This document shows, one piece after another, positions 1-10,100 of a stretch of 64,000 nucleotides of DNA. The number at the start of each line of letters is the position of its first letter. The first letter of the stretch is position 1. The stretch lies in assembly GCA_977017575.1 (NCBI GenBank), contig CDRNVI010000016.1, positions 372,001 through 436,000 on the forward strand, read 5' to 3'. This DNA is from Paramoeba atlantica (taxonomy: Eukaryota > Discosea). Below the pieces are notes generated by a model that searched no databases, was not told where the DNA came from, and saw nothing but the letters and a program-made list of their open reading frames with translations. The position numbers and the translations under genes were made by a program.

Positions 1-661
1 CAAGCCATTTCGTGCGAGTCTCCCAAGCGCTTCTTTATTATAAAGATGTCGGGAAAAACATAAGTAAATACATTAAGTAGATGAATAAATAGATAATATG
101 AAGAAAGTCCAGAAACAAATACAAGACCTTTGTTTTCGTTTACCCACTATAGCTCAATACTTTATCCGTTTAATATTGCGTTTTGTTCTGCGTTCTTCCC
201 GTGTTGTTTGTTCACACTTTCCCGTGTTTTTGCACGAGAACGCCGGGCTTGGGACCGGTATCTAGCGTGTTTATGGAGCTGTGATAATGTATTGTATACG
301 AAAAAAGATACGCAAGCATTTTGCTTTCAAACATACACTGTGCCACTTGAAGGAAGAAGCGCGCGGAAATTAGAATACCTATAGAGGATTTACAACACAC
401 TAAGGAAAACCACAGAAAAACTTAGATACGACGAGTAAAAATATAATATGAAAAACGTTGCTGTGGACGTAGCTCGGGAAGGTGGGGAGCGCTAAACCCC
501 AACATTGCCAAAAAGGAAAATAGGCAATGCCCCTGTCCTATAGCCTTGAACCCACCTTGAAAATAATGATACAAGAATTGTTAAAATGTATGCCGCGCAC
601 ATATAAGAAGATGATTTTCAGTAGTATACTTCAATAATCAAAATTAGCCTAGGAAATAACC
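1..661. other. Left-edge intergenic region
   Basis: I see no credible gene here. The short open frames at about 130-400 start on non-ATG codons, overlap on opposite strands and have no recognisable composition. The stretch is AT-rich and ends against the 3' end of the minus-strand transposase relic. Confidence 0.5.
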
Positions 662-1561
662 TTATTCCTCGTCTTCGGGACGAGCTTCATCCTCCAAAGT
701 TAAAGTTTGCGCCAAAAGAGAAATAAAACCAGTCTCTTCATCGATATCTTGAGTCGTGGCAGTCACAACTAAGGTGTTGGCATGTAACTCTTCAACCGCT
801 GTAATCGGGACGGTCTGCAAATCGCGCTGTAAGGCAGGAACATAAATCTTCCAAAAGGACTTCTCATAAGCTGAAGTCTCGACGGAAGCTAGGGCGCCGG
901 CAACGAACTGAGTGATTAGCCGGCGAGTGGGTGGCCGTTTTTGTGTTCTGGTCGCTGCACGCCAATGAGCGAACAGCTCCTTGTACTTTTTCTTGAACGG
1001 CCGATTGACAGCCAAGTCCATTAGCTGAACCAGCGCTGCGCAGCCTGCACGGACGAAACAAACGTCGATTTCCTGGCGACGAAGAAGGGACAGGGCTACC
1101 TCGGTTCGGTGACTTACGTACATGTCTAGAACCAATAAAGTCTTGCCGGGTGGATACTTTTTTTTGCAGCATGTTGGCTCCGGCCTCATACTGTATACTG
1201 CGGCATTTTGGCGCGGAGGGTGATACTGGTTCATAGAACCGCAGCCAAGGCGCACCAAACGGTCCCACTTTTGCTTTTTTTTATATATTTTTCTGACGGT
1301 GTTTCGATCAAGGTGATACTTTTGAGCAGCCTGTCGTTCTGTTTTTCCTGCATCCAGAGAAGCGCAGATCTGTATCGTAAGCTCTACTCGAGACATGCGC
1401 TCACGCTCGCTTTCCACATGCTGCTCCGTGAGAAGCTGAGCTGTCGGAAGGATGTTGGTAATGTTCTCTGGAGCAGTGACAACAACGACAGGGTCTCGAG
1501 GCATTATAGCACCCCTAACCTGATTTGCGCAAAAAATGAGTGATGGCAATGGCTGACGCAT
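662..1561 (-). pseudogene. pogo/Tigger-like DDE transposase with internal deletion
   Basis: This 299-codon minus-strand frame begins with a helix-turn-helix of the CENP-B/Psq type at about residues 56-105 (a QAAQKYHLDRNTVRKIY core). It then jumps directly to the C-terminal part of a DDE_1 transposase at about residues 140-215: LLVLDMYVSH, the second catalytic Asp region, followed by a VNRPFKKKYKELF block. Pogo-family transposases are usually 400-600 residues with a first Asp between these parts. That segment is missing, so the protein cannot be a working transposase of the usual kind. The join is in frame, so it could be a domesticated DNA-binding protein rather than debris. A possible second start is the Met at residue 20. 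It is the leftmost gene-sized feature and runs against the + strand host genes. Confidence 0.7.
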
Positions 1562-1997
1562 TTGGTAGTAGTAGAGTTTTAGTATGCAGTGTAGAAATAG
1601 TATAGAAGCATCCGTATTATATGGTGAACAGAAGTTCTTTTGTACATGCGCAAATACATGCGTGTATTTCTATTCTGAAATAAATGTGCACAACTCTGAA
1701 GTTGGAAAAAAATTACCACTGAATGAAATGAAAAAAACCGAAAAAATTATCTGTAAACTAGTACGCTACTTATCCTCTCGTGACCCGGAGGTTTCATCAC
1801 AAAAGAGGATAAGTAGCGTACTAGGATATCTAAGGGGGGGTAGCGGTAATTCTTTTTGTTCCACACCGTTGCAGACGGAAACTTTCAATCACATTTCATT
1901 TCTTACCGTAAACGCTTACCGAGTCCGTTTACGCTGTTTTTTCATTTCGACCATAACATTCTTTAACTTACAAATCTTCCCCCCATCTCTCCAAACC
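1562..1997. other. 5' flank of the b5-reductase-like gene with a 21-bp hairpin
   Basis: This region is open in the same frame as the downstream gene from an ATG at 1584, but that leader looks non-coding and contains a perfect inverted repeat (separate entry). The last 60 bases before the ATG at 1998 are pyrimidine-rich, as expected ahead of a trans-splice or splice acceptor. Confidence 0.4.
1757..1823. repeat. Perfect 21-bp inverted repeat with 25-nt loop
   Basis: Positions 1757-1777 are the exact reverse complement of 1803-1823 (CTAGTACGCTACTTATCCTCT). In RNA this would form a 21-bp uninterrupted stem about 175 nt upstream of the next start codon. It could be a small foldback element, a small-RNA precursor or a regulatory hairpin in the 5' leader. 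Confidence 0.9.
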
Positions 1998-2942
1998 ATG
2001 CGTTGGGCATTCCTTGCAGGAGGCTGTGTCGCAGGCCTCACAACAGGCTTCGTACACTACAACCCCTCCTCCCCCTCCTCCCCCTCCACCATCGCCTGGG
2101 CCTCCGACCGCTCCTCCTCCCTCTCCCACAGTTTCCACAAATTCCCCGTAACCTCCATCACTGAACTCTCCCACGACACCAAACTCCTCTCCTTCGCGCT
2201 CCCCCACCCCGACGAGCCCTTCCGTCTCACCTGCTCCCAAACCCTCCAGTGCGGCGTGATGGACCCCAACCGCAGCCGACGCATCACCCGGCACTACACC
2301 CCCGTAACCCCCAACGGCACCCCCGGGCACTTCTCCGTCATGGTGAAGCGCTGCCCCGAGGGGCTCCTATCCCCCCGGCTCCACGCCCTCCAGCCCGGCG
2401 ACACCATGGAGTGGGCCACCGTCCCCCCGAGCTTCGTCTACAAGCCCGGCATGTTCGCCCGGGTCTACATGATCGCCGGGGGCGCCGGGATCACCCCGAT
2501 GCTCCAGATGATCCGCACCGTGCTCGGCAACCCCAGCGACACCACCCCGATGCGCCTGCTGTTCTGCAACAAGACCGAGCAGGACATTCTGTTGCGCGGG
2601 GAGCTGGACAAGTTGGCGAAGGAGCACCCCGGGCGGTTCCAGGTGCACTACGCCCTGGACCAGCCCCCCGCGGGGTGGAGCGGGGAGAGCGGGTACGTGA
2701 CCGCGGAGATGGTACGCAGGACATTGAAAGAGGGTGGGCCGGAGAAAGGGGATCGGATGCTGGTGTGCGGCCCGGATGCGATGCTGAGCCATGTGGCCGG
2801 GAACCCGATGGATGTGATGGGGAAGTGGTCCGGGAAGGTGCAACGGATGCAGCCGTTCTTTCCTGGGGTAAACAATCTTCCCGAGGTGGAGGGGGTATTG
2901 GGCTCCATGGGGTGGGATAAGTCGACCACGCATCGGTTTTAG
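1998..2942 (+). CDS. NADH-cytochrome b5 reductase-like flavoprotein
   Basis: The 314-residue protein belongs to the ferredoxin-NADP+ reductase/cytochrome b5 reductase superfamily, which passes electrons from NAD(P)H through FAD to a haem or other one-electron acceptor. The flavin motif RHYTP is at residues 98-102, the nucleotide-binding GGAGITPML at 161-169 and the nicotinamide-site CGPDAM at 257-262. The N-terminal 20 residues (MRWAFLAGGCVAGLTTGFVH) form one hydrophobic segment, so it is probably anchored in the outer mitochondrial membrane or ER like MCR1/CBR1. I chose the ATG at 1998 because similarity starts just after it and the upstream in-frame extension is low-complexity leader. The gene is far richer in GC than its surroundings, C-rich in its first half and G-rich in its second. 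Confidence 0.85.
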   Translation: MRWAFLAGGCVAGLTTGFVHYNPSSPSSPSTIAWASDRSSSLSHSFHKFPVTSITELSHDTKLLSFALPHPDEPFRLTCSQTLQCGVMDPNRSRRITRHYTPVTPNGTPGHFSVMVKRCPEGLLSPRLHALQPGDTMEWATVPPSFVYKPGMFARVYMIAGGAGITPMLQMIRTVLGNPSDTTPMRLLFCNKTEQDILLRGELDKLAKEHPGRFQVHYALDQPPAGWSGESGYVTAEMVRRTLKEGGPEKGDRMLVCGPDAMLSHVAGNPMDVMGKWSGKVQRMQPFFPGVNNLPEVEGVLGSMGWDKSTTHRF

Positions 2943-3464
2943 ATAGGGCCATGGGAGTGAGACAGAAGTTTATGTGAGTTTATGAGTTTGTAAAAAAGGC
3001 TTTTGAAAGTTGGTTAAATTTCGTTGTTGAGCAACATGCGCACACATGAACCCTGTACATATTATTGATATTCCCTTTGGAAACTTGTGGGCTACATTTC
3101 AATCTTCGATATGCAACACAACAAATTATTTGTACGGTACAAGAAATTCTTTTGCAAATTGTAAAACAATAAACACATTCTACAGCAATATGGTTAATTT
3201 TCTGTTGAGCACGTTGCATTGTTTTGATCCTCTAAAGCAGACATAATTTTGGGCGCCTTAACCCCGATCTTTCCTGCCTTCGTAAGTTTTTTTCAATTTT
3301 TCTGCGTAAACTGATTTCTTCTTAAGATTCTTCATGAACTTATTTTTGTGATTTCATATTGATTGGTGTATCGTTATGGTGTATGACCACATCTGCATGT
3401 ATTTTTCGGAGTGCAGTATAATCAATTTTGAAGTTTTTTCATTAAGCTTTTGCATACTTTCAGA
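2943..3464. other. Intergenic region, no gene seen
   Basis: AT-rich spacer between the b5-reductase-like gene and the twin CX9C gene. Its right end is a T-rich tract ending in TTTCAG one base before the next ATG, a good candidate splice or trans-splice acceptor. Confidence 0.4.
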
Positions 3465-3821
3465 ATGTCCAGATTTTCGTCAGATTTTTCGAAAAAATGT
3501 CGGACCTTTCTCGAAGAAAATGCGACAAAGCGCGAAGATCTTCAGAAATGTCTCGAGGAGAATGTGAAATACGACGTGAACAAAATGTGCGCCAAGCCAA
3601 AAAGCGATTACTTATATGCGATTTCTCTGGCGTTCTGTCGTCCGGAATACGAGACCGGTGTGAAATGCCAGAAGGCGGCCGGGGATGAGTGGGCAGACAA
3701 GTGCTTTCAAGAAAACGTCCTGGTGGGGCAGTGCCTTGATACAACGCTAAAGAAATTGTACATGTATGGGGTGCAAACGGACCCCAAGAATCCAAACAAT
3801 CCTAAGACAGTAAGAAGTTAA
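3465..3821 (+). CDS. Twin CX9C (CHCH) protein, probably mitochondrial intermembrane space
   Basis: The 118-residue protein has paired cysteines in the twin CX9C arrangement: C58-x9-C68 and C80-x9-C90. Further cysteines lie at 12, 29 and 42. Proteins with this pattern are folded by the MIA40/ERV1 disulfide relay in the intermembrane space and serve in respiratory-chain assembly or as small accessory subunits. There is no cleavable presequence, as usual for MIA40 substrates. I cannot name the orthologue; a complex I subunit of the NDUFA8 kind or a COX assembly factor are both possible. The ATG at 3465 was chosen because it directly follows TTTCAG and the only upstream in-frame start is a TTG. 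Confidence 0.75.
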   Translation: MSRFSSDFSKKCRTFLEENATKREDLQKCLEENVKYDVNKMCAKPKSDYLYAISLAFCRPEYETGVKCQKAAGDEWADKCFQENVLVGQCLDTTLKKLYMYGVQTDPKNPNNPKTVRS

Positions 3822-4187
3822 CCGACGTCAGCTAGGTGCTTGGAGCGAGTTTGATACAGCTTAGTGAATTTCGAGTGATAACGAAAAGGAATGCACTGCG
3901 CACCAGTACGTACAGCCGTGCTTCCTTCAGTGTATTATGACTGAGCTGATCCTGTTGATGCAGGTTATGCAGGGTATACCCGCTTGTCAGTGTAGAACGC
4001 GCCATTAGTGGGTTATGCCTTGACGGTCTAGTAAAGCAAAGTAACTGTATCTGATGGCATCCTTTTAATCACAAGGACTATGTGTACCTCACAACAGAGG
4101 GTCTACACTTTCCTTTTTTCATCCACTATTTTCTCACCCTTTTCGCACCCTTTTTCTCCCTCAATACCCCGTTTCCCCCCCCCTCCC
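3822..4187. other. Intergenic region with polypyrimidine tract
   Basis: No gene seen. The last 80 bases are almost pure C/T and lead directly into the next coding region. Confidence 0.4.
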
Positions 4188-4832
4188 ATGCCCCGGATCC
4201 CACTTTCCTGGTTCCCCCCCTCCCCCCTCCCTGGTTGGTTCTCTGACCTCGCCCTGGAGCTTCGTCTCCCCGCCCTCGCCGCCCTCTACCACTGCTACCG
4301 CACCACCGCGCACTACTTTGACGCCTGTCGGTACTTTGAGGAGCGCAGCGGGTGGGCCTCCACCCGTGGCACCCTGCTCCAGCTCGAGCGTCACACCTAC
4401 CGCCACCACTACCTCCCGCGGTACAGCGTGGTCTATGAATTTACAGTCAACGGGGAGCGCTACGAAAGCAGGAGATCCGCGACCGGGAGTCTGTACCCCG
4501 GGTGGGTGCTGGAGTGGCTCCCGACCGGCACCGATGTGATCACGGAGGTACAGTACCTCCAGGCCACCCCCCCGATGCGCGTGGGGAGCCCATGCACGGT
4601 TTTCTATCACAAAAAGAATCCCAGGCTGTGTGGGATTGCCCATGATGCGTGCTCGTTTGAGTGTAGTGTGCTAGGGAGTGTGAGTGTGCTGGTACTGATC
4701 TGGGCGACCCTGTTGAAGCGCCAGGTGCGGACGGGGTGGCGAGGGCTGTTTCCGAGAACGTACAAGGTGAGGTTGCCGCGGACGATGCAGACAGGGGGAG
4801 CGGGTTCGAATGGAAAGCAGCTGGATCCGTAG
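4188..4832 (+). CDS. DUF3592-like membrane protein
   Basis: The 214-residue protein carries a pattern typical of DUF3592 proteins: a VVYEFTVNGERYES strand pair, a middle with a YPGW turn, and VFYHKKNPRLCGI, in which the Y-x-x-x-NP motif is the family hallmark. A hydrophobic segment of about 18 residues (SVLGSVSVLVLIWATLL) near residues 165-187 is a probable transmembrane helix, followed by a basic tail. The family's function is unknown. An in-frame ATG lies upstream at 4080, but the extension is Pro/Ser/Phe-rich and coincides with a polypyrimidine tract, so the ATG at 4188 is preferred. The gene is GC-rich with a C-to-G strand bias change along its length. Confidence 0.55.
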   Translation: MPRIPLSWFPPSPLPGWFSDLALELRLPALAALYHCYRTTAHYFDACRYFEERSGWASTRGTLLQLERHTYRHHYLPRYSVVYEFTVNGERYESRRSATGSLYPGWVLEWLPTGTDVITEVQYLQATPPMRVGSPCTVFYHKKNPRLCGIAHDACSFECSVLGSVSVLVLIWATLLKRQVRTGWRGLFPRTYKVRLPRTMQTGGAGSNGKQLDP

Positions 4833-5433
4833 CGGAGGGAGAGGGATACGGTGGTGCGTAGTTTATGCGACATGGTTGGCCTTTTATGGCTGTTGATCTT
4901 CCGTGCATGCCATAAGCCGTATTTCATGGTAACTCACCTGATGAAGCGGGACTGCAAAGAATGTCGTAGTCCTGTCACTCGCTCGCTTGTCGTATTGGGT
5001 GACCTCCTTTTTCGATTGGTGCTGTATCACCTAATGCCTTGAAGCATAGTTAGTCAGTGAAAGTTGTATTTATCAAATAATTACTCGCTAAAGTTCTATT
5101 TCTCGCCGTATTGATTCAAAACATCTTCTGCTTGGGTAGAGCTGATAATCAATGAAGAGGGATTCTTTTTCACTGTTTCGCCCACTTTTTTGAGGATATG
5201 AGAAGGTATCCACATAATGTGTTGGGGATGTAAAAGACAAAATGAAGTGTGATAAAAGGAAAATACTAAGTATATTGGTGTGAACCCCCTCCCGCTGTGT
5301 ATAAGGGTGACGGTGTCCATAATGTTCGTTTCAATTCAGAAAAATGAAAATCAAAAAGCTCTTCTTTGTAAAACTCGATCTCTGAAAGCAGTATTGATTT
5401 TTGAATGATCAGCACGCTTAACTCATAAATCGA
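4833..5433. other. Intergenic region, no gene seen
   Basis: Spacer of about 600 bases that starts G-rich, continuing the skew of the preceding gene, then becomes AT-rich. Short minus-strand open frames look random. Confidence 0.45.
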
Positions 5434-6504
5434 ATGCAACGACATGCAGTAAGGATCGCTGAGAAGGTATGGGACAAGAAGAATAAAGAACGCGTACAAG
5501 ATGAGTTAAAAACTGCATGTAGCGCACTAGAGAAGCTTGCTTTAGCTCCATGCCGAGAAAAGGCCACTTCCCGCAACGTTCTCAGCACCTCATCAGTTCA
5601 TGATAAAATTGATCAGAATCGGAGAAATGAGATGTTTCAACACATAGTGATGGGAATCGGAGACCTGCATCTGAAGATGATGAGCGGAAGGCAAGCCATG
5701 CAGATTCTTCGCGCATGCAAAAAATTTCCTGAATACTCAATGTACTTACGGAGGCATACGATGAATCGTGCCTGTTTGTTGGCTGAATCCTTTTCTCCGC
5801 GCGAGGCGCTCGAGTTTCTGCGTTTACTAGTTTCAAAACATTGTAAATACGCTCTGGCAAACGTTGACGAACAATCACCTACGTCAATTCCTCTGTTTTC
5901 TGGTGATTCTTCACTCCGAGCTTCGCTTGTTGATAAGATCCTGACGAGTGTGGAAACGCGCATCAAAGCCCACAATAGTTCTTCACTGAGCCATACACTA
6001 GAAACTATAGTATTTTTAGCAGAAGTCTCCGTTGCCATCATTCACACGCTCCGTGCGAGTCTAGTATCTCGAATCGAATCAGTTTGTAGACATTTCATAT
6101 CCATGTCTATGAAAGCCTCCGATAAAGAGTCGTCGAATGGTAAGCCTTCTCAATTGGAAACTAGTCATTTTTGCTTTACCGCATCTCACATATCCCGTTT
6201 ATTGAAAGTCTTCTGTATTCTTAAATCACACAGTAGCAAAGACCTTTTTATATATTTGTGTGAAGAGAGTATTGTTCGTTGCAGTGAACTACAAGGTCAT
6301 CACATTGCGGATATTTTAGAATCCCTTTGTTACTGCAAAATGTGGAGTTGGGAACTTTTCACGACCCTGGGCGAAGAAGCTCGACGAAAAGCACACAAAA
6401 TATCGGCTAGCGATTCAGGACGAATATTGCTTGCCTTTCAGAAAACCCCAATACAGTGGGAAAGCCTCGCGAGCACTTTATCTATCGGTCCCAATGACCA
6501 GTGA
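5434..6504 (+). CDS. Predicted helical-repeat protein, possibly organellar RNA-binding
   Basis: I cannot assign this 356-residue protein to a named family. It is almost entirely alpha-helical by composition. Its C-terminal half contains spaced helices of the kind seen in FASTK/RAP and octotricopeptide-like organellar RNA-binding proteins: HIADILESLCYCKMWSWELF, then a Ser-x-x-Asp-x-x-x-Ile-Leu-Leu-Ala-Phe element near residues 325-345. No C-terminal RAP domain is visible. The N-terminus is basic (MQRHAVRIAEKVWDKK) and could target mitochondria. The neighbour downstream is another large protein with a possible targeting sequence. The functional suggestion is inference only. Confidence 0.5.
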   Translation: MQRHAVRIAEKVWDKKNKERVQDELKTACSALEKLALAPCREKATSRNVLSTSSVHDKIDQNRRNEMFQHIVMGIGDLHLKMMSGRQAMQILRACKKFPEYSMYLRRHTMNRACLLAESFSPREALEFLRLLVSKHCKYALANVDEQSPTSIPLFSGDSSLRASLVDKILTSVETRIKAHNSSSLSHTLETIVFLAEVSVAIIHTLRASLVSRIESVCRHFISMSMKASDKESSNGKPSQLETSHFCFTASHISRLLKVFCILKSHSSKDLFIYLCEESIVRCSELQGHHIADILESLCYCKMWSWELFTTLGEEARRKAHKISASDSGRILLAFQKTPIQWESLASTLSIGPNDQ

Positions 6505-7117
6505 GTTTCAACGTAAGGTGTGTTGTGCCCTACGACACTATGAACAAACTCGTCGCAAACTACGCCTGGTCTACGTATGGTCGACTCTAATGCGGCTTTT
6601 GATTTAGAAATACGAAGATTATAATAAATTTCGATTTAGAAATACGTAAAACTGGGGCAAAAACATTTCAAGTGCGTGCTCTTGGAAGAGGAATCTGTAG
6701 CTAACGTGAAGGAAATAAAAACTCATCTGAGATGCAACAGCCTCTTTCTTATCTTATCAACTCGTTTGTTTTTGTGACCATTGTTTTGGTAACGCACGTA
6801 AGAATTTATTTCGCGCGTAAAACGTGTGATAAACTGAACCCTGACCGAATTCGTCAAGAAAATAGGGTGTTAACATTCTCCTTTTGTAAAGAATGTGTTT
6901 GGTAAGAATATTTTCGGCTAAGTACAAATTTTTTGACGTTTTATTCTCCGTTAACCGGTTTTGACGCTTACTAGGGGAACCAAGTAAAGATTTATGAAGT
7001 AATAAAATGTTTGTACCCAATTTTTGTCTTTATTAAGGAATGTGTCGAAGGTGTAAACATTTTTTATTAGTATTAAATATTTTTTACTAGTAGGTCTTTA
7101 TTTGGCCAATCTTACTA
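6505..7117. other. Intergenic region, no gene seen
   Basis: AT-rich spacer with a short direct repeat (GATTTAGAAATACG) at about 6601 and 6633. A minus-strand open frame at 6757-7020 has no recognisable features. Confidence 0.45.
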
Positions 7118-10100
7118 ATGCGACGACTGAGTCTCTATTCTCCTTTTTTTCGACAACTTGCACAAAAAGCCAAATATTCATCTCCGCCTCTTGAATCTTT
7201 ATCTGCCCGCACGATACAAGACGTAATTTTACCTGTCGTACACGCTTCTGGTGGGAAGTTATCTGTCGAGAATTTGGAATCCGCTCTTGAATGGGATGTA
7301 TGGTACTTGACCACGTGTGGACCACTTCAATCATTCGTAGATAAGCATGGAGCTCAGAAGCTAACAGTTGCTGGAGGGGTAGTATCAATACGGAGTGAAA
7401 CAGGTCGAGAAACTACCAGGAGCCAGAAGAATGATAGTCTCGAGAAAACAGATGATTCGCGAAAAGTAGAGCAATCGACTGTAAGCACGAAATCAGACAC
7501 TAACACCACTGAGCAAGTGACAGTCGACTTGTCTCCAAAATCGAAACAGCGAAAAGGTAACGCGAAGTTGAAAGCTAAAACGCATTCCTTGAAAACTCCT
7601 AAGACCGTGTTAGCTTCGTGCCCTACTGAGCGGCAAATCCATACTACTAAAGAAGCTTCTTCCACTTTACAAAACCATAAAACAGTGGGAAAAGGCGCAA
7701 GACAAAAAAAGGCGTGCGGGGGAGATGCGCGAAGTGCGCTGGTTGAGACCTCCGATGGTCGAAAAGAGAATTATAAAAAAGATGGAAAACGCCATGTATG
7801 CATAGAACGTGAAAAAGACAAAAAGCTGCCCAGAAAAAAGAAAAGCCGGGTGATAACTGAAGCTGATGCCCCCGTAGAGAGCGCAAGGTTAGACGCAGAT
7901 TCAAACGAGAAGTCCGAAACTATCACGCAAGAAATCTCTCAAAATGAGGCTGTGATGCTGAATCCGACAAAAAAGGATGTCCCGAAAACAAAGGATTCAA
8001 GCTTTTGGTCTTGTTACGCACCTCAAGTAGCCGTGAATAGAGGAATATCAATTTACGAGTTTAGCCTACTTGCTAAAAATATCCTTAATAAAGATCGCGA
8101 GGAGTTGAGTGCTGAGGCAAAAGCTCTACTGAAAGACCTTTCAGAACGTAAGTTTCCGAAGTCAGAAAATGGACTTTCTGCCATAAACTGTGAATTGGTG
8201 TGTTTTTCTTCATTCAGTGGTGATGAAATTTCTGCTAGATCGATGACTTACATCTTCCAAAAACCGGTCGGAAACATTCTCAAATCAGCATATGAAAATG
8301 TCCCGGATAATTCTGAAGGGGTTTCCGTTAGTGAACTGCGAAGAAAGCTGTTGATGAACCGCGTTTGCACAGAAGAATACTTGGATGAACATCTAAATAA
8401 TATTTTAGAGGAGAATCCTTTTGTTTTACCACAAAAGCTAATTAACAAAGAAATTCGTGTTTTGCGGGGAATTACCTCGCGAGGTCACATGCGTCCTGTT
8501 TCTCCGGACATAGCCAAAGCAGTGAGATATTTAGAGACATCTTTACGAAACATGTCTTCACGTGACGTACGTTTCAGTTCACTTGCCCATTCGGCGAAAT
8601 GGAACTCCAGCTTTAAGTGTCCTATTCTTTTGTTTTTGAACTCTCATAGCGGCGTCTTTATTGTAAACAGGAAGGGTTTTGTTCGACTGAAGACCGAATC
8701 TAGCTCTCAAAATCTAAGTAGCGGTGTTTCATCATCAGTACGTAGTAGCAGTTGGGATCTTCCACAACAACAGAATAATGCTTCAAATGCGAAGCCTACC
8801 CCTAAAAATACCGAAACGTTGACAGAATCCTCTGAAGCATTGAAGTCGTCGGATTCCGAGCTGACGAGATCCAAGGATATTTCTCGGAGCCTTCTTTTCC
8901 GGGTGCACTCGGGTAATGGAAATTTCGTTCCGAGTCCAACATTAGTGCGTGCGCTCAGCCCATCTCCCTCGACACTGGATGCTGTACCACAGCATTCATA
9001 TGAGTGGGCTATGCGTGTGACCAAGTTTATTACGTTAAAGAAAAATCCTACTTACGGAACGCCATTAGAATGGATTCAATCTCGCATGTGTATCTTCTTT
9101 AGCCAATATGGTTCGAAACTCTCTTTCGATTCGCATCTGTGTGACTCTAGTTACTATCCCGGATTATACACTTCTCTGGATGCACTCTATTCAATATCGC
9201 GCGTACTAACGATATGTTGCACTATTCATCGACTTTTTCTTCCCGAATCATCTCAAATGAATGGAACTGAAGGAGACATGGTGAAGTTACATTTTTCGTC
9301 GCTACCTATCGTGTATCCTATGATACCAGATACTGATGAAGGCGTTTTGGTGCTAGATATTTGCAAAGTCCTACCAGATTTTGACTCGAAGTTGTTTATA
9401 AAAAGGTATAATAGATATGTGTCAGAGTCTAGCGATGGTACACGTCTAATTCGGGTTTATCGCATGGATGGGTCTGCTCGTGAATCTGTTCCTTCGGTCA
9501 ACGCGTATTTTAGAAAGTTGGGTGAAGCATTAGAAACTCAGAAAGTTCACGTCAAAGAACTTCATAAGTATTGTCCATGGAATTGTTCGTGGCGTTCAGC
9601 ACTGGCCCCTCTACTATGTTCCAAAAAGTTCCACGTTCATAACCGTATGATTCGCCTTGGGGAGACAAAAATTCCAGCAGAACTTATTGACTATTTAAAG
9701 CGCGCCAGCGTAGATCAACCTTTTCGAGCTATACCTAAGTCTGAGGTGAGACGTTTCTTGCGTGCCCGGGGTATGAATTCAACTCAGGCAGAAGGGATCT
9801 TTCTTTGTCTCCCTCGAATCGCAATATCATGGAACTTTATGGCCCTTTTTCCCGGGGTTTCAGACGGAAAGGATTGTTCCAGCGAAGTGCTTCTCAAACT
9901 TCGTTTTGACCACTCATGTGAGGAAATGAAACAACCAAAACGGGAATCTTCAGATTCGGAAAAGTTTAAACCTGTAGCGAGCGATACCGCTAGTTCTAAG
10001 CTACCGAACGCGCTAGAGACTGAGAAGGAAGATTCTAAGTTTTCTCCCAGCGAAATAAATAATCTTTGGACAGCATTTTCCTCTTTGTACGGACGTATAC

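Noticed and set aside
130-400. Overlapping short open frames at the left edge
   Set aside because: Non-ATG starts, both strands, no recognisable motif.
2367-2952. Long minus-strand open frames opposite the b5-reductase-like gene
   Set aside because: They arise from the high GC content of the coding strand; they encode Pro/Gly/His/Arg-rich sequence without motifs.
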